A stretch of DNA of 16,754 nucleotides. It comes from Flavobacteriales bacterium. Lineage in GTDB: Bacteria > Bacteroidota > Bacteroidia > Flavobacteriales_D > Sanyastnellaceae. The position numbers and the translations under genes are program-made. Positions 8,171 through 14,549 of the stretch are shown piece by piece (within the stretch, counting starts at the first letter, position 1; every line of letters begins with the position of its first letter). The stretch covers positions 1-16,754 of the forward strand of contig DQRJ01000100.1 of assembly GCA_015663855.1 (NCBI GenBank), in the 5' to 3' direction. The notes under the pieces were generated by a model. That model was not told the DNA's origin. It did not search any database and worked only from the letters and a program-made list of their open reading frames with translations.

Positions 8171-10117
8171 ATGATCTTTAATATTAAACGCCTGTTAGGA
8201 GCGGTGGCTATTCTTATGGTCACCGCTTCTGCATTTTCTCAATGCACCAGTTGTCTTCCTGATTATACGTGTGTTGCTAATGGTTATCCTGTTCTTTGCC
8301 CACAGCTTCTTCCTGATGGAACAACGGGTATAGTCTATGAAACAACCGCTACTTTCAATATGCCCGGAACAGTTACTGACCCTGGATCAGGAGTCGAGGC
8401 GTCTCTTGAAAGCGTCACCATTACGAGTATTACGGGACTGCCCTACGGCCTAACCCTCACTCCTAGTAACCCTGACGGCGTGTATTACCCAGCAGCTGGT
8501 GAGAATTTCGGGTGTGCAACTATTTGTGGCACTCCTTTAGCTGCAGGCCAATACTTTGTAAACATTAATGTCACTGTTGTTGCATCCGCCTTCGGGTTCT
8601 CTCAAACTGTGAATGAAAGCTTCTCTCTTCCACTTACGATTCTTCAAGGTGCAGGAGGAGGAAATGCGAGTTTTTCAACGTCTGAAACGACAGGTTGCGC
8701 TCCATTAACCGTTGACGTTACTAATACAATTACTGGACCTGGCGTAAGTTATACGTGGGATTTCGGCGGGCCTTCAAGCGGCACTTCCCTTGCTTTTGAC
8801 ATACTCACCGACGATTACCCTGGTGAAACAACTTGGTTGATTACTGATGAGACAGGCGGAATTGTCATGTCTGGTGGCCCTTATGCTTTAGGCCAAACCC
8901 TTTATTCTGAAATCATCTGCGTCGGACCCGGCAACTACACTCTTAGCGTAAATGACAGCTATGGTGACGGTATGCAGTACGGTGGAGTAATAGGAAACTA
9001 CGTTCTTACAGACGGCGCAGGAGTAATACTTGCGGAAATAGTGGCGGGCGGAAACTTTGGCGCTCAAGGTTTACATCCTTTCACTATCGCTCCTTCATCA
9101 GCTCCTGGAGGTTGCATTCTTACAACGAGTAATCCCACTATCGTGTACGATACCCCAGGGACTTACAACCTCTCATTAACTACTACTGTAACGGAGTTGA
9201 CATTAATCGGACTTAACATCACGACTCTGGCTGGAGGGTGGGACGGAGATGTAGAGGAGTTCTTTTGGGGAGCACCCGACCCGTTCTTTGTAATGGGAGG
9301 CGATGCGTCATATACTTCGGATTGGGTCGGAGATGTTGAAACACCGAATTTTACTGGGTTGAGTATACCGTTAAACTACGGAGGAACGTATAGTTTTTCA
9401 TTTTACGATGAAGATGACGTTTCCGCTAATGACTTCTTAGGAACTGCTAATTTCGTTGCTAGCGCTCCTGGAGAGTATACAATTAATGGTGGAGGAACGA
9501 CGGCAATACTTTCAATTATCGAAACTGTAAGTGCGGAGTTTGTGGATACGGAAGTAATTATAGTTTTTGAATCGCTTGATGTTTGGGCTGATATAGATGG
9601 GGATGGTTACGGAGATTTAAGTATGCCTGTTAATGGTTGTGACCCAATGAATACTACTCCTTACGCTTTTAACAGCGAGGATTGTAATGATGCTGATGCA
9701 TTAATGTTCCCAGGAGGTGCAGGTACATTTTCTGGAATAGACAATGATTGCAACTCTCTAGTAGAAGGGGATGAATTAATGGCTGTCGAAGGTTGCATGG
9801 ATGTTGCTTCATGTAACTTCAACGCAGAAGCTAACGTCGATGATGGATCTTGTGAGTACGTAAGTTGTGCAGGCTGTACAGACCCTCTTGCCATTAACTA
9901 CAACCCAACAGCAACACTTGCTGACGGATCTTGTGAATACACTGTATGCTTAGGCGATTTTAATAATGACGGAGTAGTTACAGTTAGCGATCTACTAGAA
10001 TTACTTTCATCTTTTGGATGTACATCCAATTGCGCTAATGATTTAACTGGTGACAATTTGGTTACAGTTGCAGACTTGTTACAGATTCTCTCTGTATTTG
10101 GATTAGATTGTCCATGA
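8171..10117 (+). CDS. Secreted multidomain protein: Ig-like, interrupted PKD, C2-like, MopE-type motif, Cys repeats, dockerin-like tail
   Basis: 648 residues. Signal peptide 1-24 (ending AFSQ). About 25-160 is an Ig-like domain that resembles the N-terminal domain of the next gene's product. A PKD domain begins at 166 (ASFSTSETTGCAP, SYTWDFGG) but appears to resume only near 313 (SNPTIVYDTPGTYNLSL). Between them, at about 205-305, sits a domain with TDDYPGETTWLI that is also found in the protease. About 342-455 looks like a C2 domain (LTLIGLNITTL, DPFFVMGGDASYTSDWVGD, FYDEDDVSANDFLG) with Asp-rich putative Ca2+ loops. About 470-535 matches the MopE-type putative metal-binding motif (DIDGDGYGD, EDCNDADALMFPG, GIDNDCN). 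Two Cys repeats follow (541-592), then the dockerin-like module (593-648). No enzyme motif was seen; it is probably an extracellular adhesive or structural protein. It starts 42 bases after the protease gene and ends 32 bases before the next, so co-transcription is likely. Confidence 0.88.
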   Translation: MIFNIKRLLGAVAILMVTASAFSQCTSCLPDYTCVANGYPVLCPQLLPDGTTGIVYETTATFNMPGTVTDPGSGVEASLESVTITSITGLPYGLTLTPSNPDGVYYPAAGENFGCATICGTPLAAGQYFVNINVTVVASAFGFSQTVNESFSLPLTILQGAGGGNASFSTSETTGCAPLTVDVTNTITGPGVSYTWDFGGPSSGTSLAFDILTDDYPGETTWLITDETGGIVMSGGPYALGQTLYSEIICVGPGNYTLSVNDSYGDGMQYGGVIGNYVLTDGAGVILAEIVAGGNFGAQGLHPFTIAPSSAPGGCILTTSNPTIVYDTPGTYNLSLTTTVTELTLIGLNITTLAGGWDGDVEEFFWGAPDPFFVMGGDASYTSDWVGDVETPNFTGLSIPLNYGGTYSFSFYDEDDVSANDFLGTANFVASAPGEYTINGGGTTAILSIIETVSAEFVDTEVIIVFESLDVWADIDGDGYGDLSMPVNGCDPMNTTPYAFNSEDCNDADALMFPGGAGTFSGIDNDCNSLVEGDELMAVEGCMDVASCNFNAEANVDDGSCEYVSCAGCTDPLAINYNPTATLADGSCEYTVCLGDFNNDGVVTVSDLLELLSSFGCTSNCANDLTGDNLVTVADLLQILSVFGLDCP

Positions 10118-10149
10118 TTGTTATATCTTATATTCTAAAATAAAAGAAC

Positions 10150-10923
10150 ATGAAAAATATACTACTTGGCTTATTCGCCATTTTTATGCTAGGAAGTGTG
10201 TCTGCACAATGTATTGCAGACTATGATTTCGGAATTGAAACTTCCGGAATTTCTCCTAACCCTTCTTTAGGCGAGCAATTTGCACCAGCAATTACACTAT
10301 TACCTTACTATGATGTGTTGCACATTTTAATTCCACAATACGTATTAGAAATAGACTCTACTCTACCCTTTTCTCCTACTACACCACTTGACTCTATTGA
10401 GCTTATTAGCATCGTGATGGTCGATCTTAACGATACCCTTACATCATATAGTCTTCCTCAATTAGGACTTGATGTAGTTTGTAACAATAACGGTGACTCA
10501 GGATACCCTTGTTCATTTTTAGGAGGCAATCAATATTGCGCTAGCTTAGAAGGAACACCATTTCTGTCGGGTAGTTTTAGAGCCGACATTACAGTAAAAG
10601 GATGGGTGACCATATTTGGCTTTGCTTTCGGTCAAGAACAACTCTTCGGCTCGTTAAACCTGAATATTGGCACAGAGGGTTGCATGGATCCACTTGCTGA
10701 CAATTATGATCCTGCCGCTGTTGTTGATGACGGCTCTTGTACTACTGTTGTCGCTTGTTTTGGTGATTTAAACGGAGACTCAAGTGTGACAGTAACAGAT
10801 CTTCTATTAATATTATCTGACTTCGGCTGTACAACTAATTGTACGACTGACATCAACAATGATGGGGTAACAAGCGTGGCGGATCTTCTTCTATTGCTAT
10901 CTGTGTTTGGCACTCTTTGCTAA
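10150..10923 (+). CDS. Small secreted Ig-like protein with one Cys repeat and dockerin-like tail
   Basis: 257 residues. Signal peptide 1-20 (ending SVSAQ). A single beta-rich domain of about 150 residues follows. Its second half (GNQYCASLEGTPFLSGSFRA, then ITVKGWVTIFGFAFGQ) parallels the first domain of the preceding protein (GENFGCATICGTPLAAGQYF, then INVTVVASAFGFSQ), so the two domains are probably paralogous. One GCMDPLADNYDPAAVVDDGSC repeat begins at residue 177, and the dockerin-like module occupies 203-257, with loops DLNGDSSVTVTD and DINNDGVTSVAD. The function is unknown. The compact form, one globular domain plus repeat plus dockerin-like module, makes it the simplest member of the family in this window. 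It is probably the last gene of the plus-strand unit, since an intrinsic terminator follows 19 bases after the stop. Confidence 0.88.
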   Translation: MKNILLGLFAIFMLGSVSAQCIADYDFGIETSGISPNPSLGEQFAPAITLLPYYDVLHILIPQYVLEIDSTLPFSPTTPLDSIELISIVMVDLNDTLTSYSLPQLGLDVVCNNNGDSGYPCSFLGGNQYCASLEGTPFLSGSFRADITVKGWVTIFGFAFGQEQLFGSLNLNIGTEGCMDPLADNYDPAAVVDDGSCTTVVACFGDLNGDSSVTVTDLLLILSDFGCTTNCTTDINNDGVTSVADLLLLLSVFGTLC

Positions 10924-10941
10924 GCATTCTTACATATTAAT

Positions 10942-10981
10942 ACGAGCCGGATTTCCTTTAAAGGTCTTCCGGCTTGTTTTT
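10942..10981 (+). terminator. Intrinsic terminator after the small Ig-like protein gene
   Basis: A 10-base stem (ACGAGCCGGA / TCCGGCTTGT, one G-T pair) encloses a 16-base loop and is followed by TTTTT. The loop itself contains the palindrome CCTTTAAAGG, which could extend or rearrange the structure. It separates the dockerin-tagged gene run from the T9SS-tagged gene that follows. Confidence 0.85.
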
Positions 10982-11013
10982 GTGTTAAATTGCACCTTAT
11001 ACACCTGAAAAAT

Positions 11014-13482
11014 ATGGGATTAATGTTTAAGAATCTTCTATATATCATATTTGCTATCACTCTGTTTGCTACTCCGAGTATAGTTTCTGCTCAATGCAAT
11101 ACAACAATCAGTTTTGATGTAAATCTTTCTGGAGGCCAAACCAGCAATCAAAACCAAGTCTTAAGTGGTTCATTAACTCAAGTACAATTTAATCTGAACT
11201 TCTCGGCTAACGGAGGAGAGTGGCCAGCAGATATGATTGTGATTATTACAGGCGCGAACGGAAATTGCATGGCTGGCGAAGGATACAACATCAACCCTCC
11301 CACTACGTGTTTTGATATTAATTTTCCGGGATACTGGACCACTACAGCAAATGGGTTTTATACTTATACGATGTCAGCAACTGCAGCTGGTATAGCTGGA
11401 GATGGCACTTGGTTGTTTTCAGTCCAAAACGGTTGGACCTCCTCATCTAATGCTCACTACGATTTAGACATTATACTTTGGGGAGTATGTGATCAGGGAG
11501 ATTGTATGGATGTGTGGGCTTGTAATTACAACCCTACGGCTGCGTTTGAAGACAACTCATTATGTGAGTACCCTATATTCGGTTATGACTGTAACGGAGA
11601 TTGTAATGCTGATGCAGATGGAGATGGCATTTGTGATATGTTCGAAGTACTTGGGTGTGATGACTTCACGGCCTGTAATTTCTCTTTATTAGCCACCGAC
11701 AATGATGGGTCATGCGGTTATGCGAACCTTGATGAGGATTGCGAGGGTAATAGCCTCCTACCCCATTTCAACAACGCCCCTGAAGATATAACTGTCAGTT
11801 GCTCGTTAGTGCCTGGTATACCCACGGTTTACGGCTCTATCTCTTCATACGCATCTGTTTATGAAGAGGCGCATAATCCTGATGGTAATTGCTATGCAGC
11901 GGTTTGGGGTGTTACTGTCGTGATGGATGAGGAAGTTACTATTGAAGGCTCTTGCCCAGGAGAATATTCGATTACTCGACATTGGACTGGGACGGACTGT
12001 ATGGATAGGCAAGTTGAGCATACCCAAACCATTTCAGTTGTAGATAATACAGCGCCTATATTCACTTTCGGGATAGAAACAATTGAGACGACATGCCCTA
12101 TTCTTCCTGCCTTCGAACAACCTATTGCCGAGGATGCGTGTAGCTCTCCTGTGACGTATGATATCGAAGCTGAGACTATACTTGCTGGAGAATGTGATGG
12201 GAGATATTCTATTTATCGTTTAGTTACCGCAACGGATGCGTGTGGGAATAGCTCTACTGTGGAGCAAGTGATTGAAGTTAGCGATACGAATGGTCCGATT
12301 TGGACTGAATTATTGCCAGAACAGGTTATCTCCGCAGCTATCGAAACCGAGGACTTCGGGATGCCTGTGGCGACGGACTTGTGCAGCGATGTCACTATAG
12401 GATTTACGACTGTATTAGGGCCTGGAATCTGCCCGTTAGCCGTTGAGTTAACACGCACCTTCATCGCAACTGACGCTTGTGGGAACGAGAGCGTGCCTTT
12501 CGTGCAAGTGATTAACGAAGATACAGACCTCTTTACGTTTGTGTCTGCGACGTCTGATGCGACTTGCTCATACTCGAGCGACGGGTCAGTCATGGTAGAA
12601 ACTTCAGGTGCTGTACCCCCTTATGAACTTTATTACGGAAACTATGATCCTGATTCGTTGGCTTCGGGTGACTACACTGTTACGGTGAGTGATGCGAACT
12701 TATGCTCGACGACATTGGAGTACAGTATTTTCGCTCCTCCTGCCCTTCAGCTTTCACTAGAAAGTACTGAACCGAACTGTTCGGACATTTCTTCTGGAAC
12801 GATTACTGCTGTTGCTGGGGGTGGAACGGGAGATTTAACTTATGATTGGGGAGGTATCGACCCGCTAGCTGTAATGGGTGGCGATTACATTATTACAGTA
12901 GAAGATGAGAATGGTTGTACTTTATCTGAGGAAATCACTGTCGCTCCAGCAGTAATTCCAGTAGAAGGAGAAATCGACGGTAATACCGAAGTGATGTACG
13001 GAGACTCTAGCGTGTATGAGTACAATTACACTGCGGGGAGTTCATACGAATGGACATTCTCAGGCGCGGATCCACTCGTGGTGTCGAACATATTTGCAAT
13101 TTCATTGCTTTGGACTACAGAAGGTACAGGATTCGTGTGCGTAACGGAAACTAACGCATTCGGATGTGTAGGAGATCAAGTGTGTATAGAAACTAATGTC
13201 TCCGTGGGACTTGAAGAGTTCCTACCAGAGGGTGGCGAGCTATTAGATGGATTATTTGTATTCCCTAACCCAAACGCGGGCCAATTCGCTTGCAAACTTC
13301 CTAAAGGAATGAATGGTGCTTCAGACTGGGACTTAATTGATTTAAGAGGGTCTATAGCGGCTAGTGGTACACTTATCGCAACAGAAGCTAGCCTTCATGA
13401 ATTCAACTTTACTAACATTGTTTCTGGTAACTATCTTCTTGTTATCGGAGATAAAGCTATCGCTGTTCAAATAGAACGGTAG
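11014..13482 (+). CDS. Secreted HYR-like/SprB-like adhesin with T9SS type A C-terminal sorting domain
   Basis: 822 residues from the ATG at 11014. The frame opens at a TTG at 10990, but that would place extra residues ahead of the signal peptide; an ATG at 11023 is also possible. The signal peptide ends SIVSAQ. The N-terminal domain (GEWPADMIVIITG, GTWLFSVQNGW) resembles a proprotein-convertase P-like jelly roll. Cys repeats follow (DCMDVWACNYNPTA) with a YDCNGDC...DADGDGICD insert. About 11755-12530 encode three HYR-like modules (VVDNTAPIF, TATDACGNSSTV, IATDACGNESVP). About 12535-12955 encode two SprB-like modules (SGDYTVTVSDANLCS, GGDYIITVEDENGCT). A PKD-like domain precedes the T9SS tail at 13252-13479 (LFVFPNPNAGQF...GNYLLVIGDKAIAVQIER). 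This marks it for T9SS export and surface attachment. Adhesion or gliding-related binding is inferred from SprB-like modules, not shown. It has no dockerin-like module. Confidence 0.9.
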   Translation: MGLMFKNLLYIIFAITLFATPSIVSAQCNTTISFDVNLSGGQTSNQNQVLSGSLTQVQFNLNFSANGGEWPADMIVIITGANGNCMAGEGYNINPPTTCFDINFPGYWTTTANGFYTYTMSATAAGIAGDGTWLFSVQNGWTSSSNAHYDLDIILWGVCDQGDCMDVWACNYNPTAAFEDNSLCEYPIFGYDCNGDCNADADGDGICDMFEVLGCDDFTACNFSLLATDNDGSCGYANLDEDCEGNSLLPHFNNAPEDITVSCSLVPGIPTVYGSISSYASVYEEAHNPDGNCYAAVWGVTVVMDEEVTIEGSCPGEYSITRHWTGTDCMDRQVEHTQTISVVDNTAPIFTFGIETIETTCPILPAFEQPIAEDACSSPVTYDIEAETILAGECDGRYSIYRLVTATDACGNSSTVEQVIEVSDTNGPIWTELLPEQVISAAIETEDFGMPVATDLCSDVTIGFTTVLGPGICPLAVELTRTFIATDACGNESVPFVQVINEDTDLFTFVSATSDATCSYSSDGSVMVETSGAVPPYELYYGNYDPDSLASGDYTVTVSDANLCSTTLEYSIFAPPALQLSLESTEPNCSDISSGTITAVAGGGTGDLTYDWGGIDPLAVMGGDYIITVEDENGCTLSEEITVAPAVIPVEGEIDGNTEVMYGDSSVYEYNYTAGSSYEWTFSGADPLVVSNIFAISLLWTTEGTGFVCVTETNAFGCVGDQVCIETNVSVGLEEFLPEGGELLDGLFVFPNPNAGQFACKLPKGMNGASDWDLIDLRGSIAASGTLIATEASLHEFNFTNIVSGNYLLVIGDKAIAVQIER

Positions 13483-13533
13483 TAAAGAAATCACTAGTTC
13501 TTTCAGTGAGCTAGCAAGCCACTAACTAATGTA

Positions 13534-13588
13534 ATCACTCCCCGTGCTCACGCACGGCTCGTGATTTACCAACGCGCGACTACGTCGC
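13534..13588. other. Two hairpins between convergent genes, immediately downstream of the FISUMP stop
   Basis: Hairpin A (13534-13565) has a 5-base outer stem (ATCAC/GTGAT), a 3x3 internal mismatch and a 6-base GC-rich inner stem (CCGTGC/GCACGG). Its 4-base loop reads GTGA, a GNRA type, on the FISUMP coding strand. Hairpin B (13576-13588) has a 5-base stem (GCGAC/GTCGC) with loop TAC, followed on the plus strand by an AT-rich tract with TTTTT at 13601-13605. The simplest reading is weak bidirectional termination for the converging genes. The arrangement also resembles the cruciform-forming element downstream of retroelement variable regions. Confidence 0.5.
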
Positions 13589-13603
13589 TATAATTTAAAA
13601 TTT

Positions 13604-14386
13604 TTAATCCCGGACGCAACGAGCGGAGAAGCCGACGTTCCGAGAGTTGTCGTTACGGTAAACATTGTCGACGTCGTAGAGCAGAATACGAACCCATGAG
13701 TAGGACCCGGACTCTGAAGCAGACCACCAGTAGCCGTTGTCTCCATTGTAGTAGAACCCACCGGAGTAGCGGTAGCCGCCTGGTAAACCAGTAAATCCGC
13801 TTGAATTAAAACCGTTACCGCCACTACTATTCCAGCCAATGGTGGATTTCATTTGAGAACCCTGATCAGTTCCCCTAAAGCCTACACTAGAGGCCTCTGA
13901 AGCGGACATCCCTAAAGCTATTTCCATGATCTGCCATTCTAGGTCTGTAGGAATATGCCAGCCACTAGGGCAGATACCCGGCTCCATAACAGCGGGCCAA
14001 TTGTATAGAACGCCGTAGGTCTCGTAGTTTGCTGTGGCTTTGGCTGTTGTAACATCTATTCCTTCGTAGCCATAGACGTAGTAGTAAGGGGAGATCGTGC
14101 TTCCTTCACTTGAAGGCCTCACCACTGGTAGATAACGACAGTTCTCAGAGAACCAACACTGCGCTCCGATTTGAACTGTATTGTAGTTGTATCCTTCGTG
14201 AGAGATAGGGTAGCCACAAGTGAATAAGCTATAACACTCTCCAAATTGACTTAAAAGAGTCATTAAATCAGATGTTGCTACACAACCATCACCGTCGTTG
14301 TCAGCAGAAAGATTTTGGGCATGAAAAGTGAGAGGAAATGCTATAAAAAACAGAATCGATAGAAAAAGACTATTAAAGCTTCTCAT
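13604..14386 (-). CDS. Secreted FISUMP (Fib_succ_major) domain protein with an N-terminal half dockerin-like module
   Basis: 260 residues. Signal peptide 1-24 (MRSFNSLFLSILFF...TFHAQ). Residues 28-51 are a single dockerin-like EF-hand loop (DNDGDGCVATSD, then LLSQFGEC). The rest is a Fibrobacter succinogenes major paralogous (FISUMP) domain: GYNYNTVQIGAQCWFSEN, YGVLYNWPAVM, CPSGWHIPTDLEW, FRGTDQGSQMKS, GFTGLPGGYR and the terminal WWSASES...GFSARCVRD. FISUMP domains occur in large paralogous sets of exported proteins and look C-type-lectin-like; their ligands are generally unknown. By hand count GC is about 53-55% over 13621-13740 but about 33% in the 60 bases around the start codon, so the 3' end is compositionally distinct. 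An intrinsic terminator at 14494-14526 separates it from the gene upstream on the same strand, so it must have its own promoter. It converges with the adhesin gene. Confidence 0.92.
   Translation of the reverse strand: MRSFNSLFLSILFFIAFPLTFHAQNLSADNDGDGCVATSDLMTLLSQFGECYSLFTCGYPISHEGYNYNTVQIGAQCWFSENCRYLPVVRPSSEGSTISPYYYVYGYEGIDVTTAKATANYETYGVLYNWPAVMEPGICPSGWHIPTDLEWQIMEIALGMSASEASSVGFRGTDQGSQMKSTIGWNSSGGNGFNSSGFTGLPGGYRYSGGFYYNGDNGYWWSASESGSYSWVRILLYDVDNVYRNDNSRNVGFSARCVRD
13607..13729 (-). other. Candidate hypervariable 3' region of the FISUMP gene
   Basis: The last 41 codons (WWSASES through CVRD) are rich in codons ending in C or T. Runs such as TAC GAC GTC GAC AAT and AAC GAC AAC are all reachable from AAC by changes at A. 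They are followed by a 29-base tract (13609-13637) with no A on the coding strand. This resembles a diversity-generating-retroelement variable region in a C-type-lectin-like tail. No template repeat or reverse transcriptase lies in the window, so active diversification is not shown. Confidence 0.35.
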
Positions 14387-14414
14387 TGGTTCGGTTGGTT
14401 TTGATTAAAAACAT

Positions 14415-14445
14415 ATAAGTTACATAAAACCATACTCGAATCAAA
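14415..14445 (-). promoter_or_regulatory. Possible Bacteroidota-type promoter of the FISUMP gene
   Basis: On the minus strand, TTTG (14442-14445) is followed after 19 bases by TAACTTAT (14415-14422). This fits the -33 TTTG / -7 TAnnTTTG arrangement except at the last two -7 bases. The -7 box ends 28 bases before the ATG at 14386. The terminator upstream at 14494-14526 makes a promoter in this gap necessary. Confidence 0.4.
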
Positions 14446-14493
14446 GCCTCGGTAGTGCTACGCACTAAGTAACACTAACAACCAAAGGATGTC

Positions 14494-14526
14494 AAACAAA
14501 AAGGCCCCGCATTGAGCGAGGCCTTT
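14494..14526 (-). terminator. Intrinsic terminator of the Cys-repeat T9SS gene
   Basis: On the minus strand, AAAGGCCTCGC pairs with GCGGGGCCTTT (11 positions, one mismatch) around a 5-base loop, followed by a T-rich tail (TTTTTGTTT counted from the end of the stem). It lies 23 bases past the stop codon at 14550. Confidence 0.93.
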
Positions 14527-14549
14527 CTTATAATTTAAATATTTACTTC

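Noticed and set aside
16..10920. A classical cellulosome cluster
   Set aside because: The dockerin-like modules have extra conserved Cys, no cohesin or scaffoldin is visible and no cellulase or other clear glycoside hydrolase is present.
10990..11013. TTG start for the adhesin gene
   Set aside because: It would add eight residues ahead of a complete signal peptide and lies only nine bases past the terminator T-run; the ATG at 11014 (or 11023) fits better.
13483..13603. A DGR template repeat or reverse transcriptase next to the FISUMP gene
   Set aside because: The intergenic sequence does not repeat the 3' coding sequence and no reverse-transcriptase motif occurs in any frame of the window; DGR status is left as a hypothesis.
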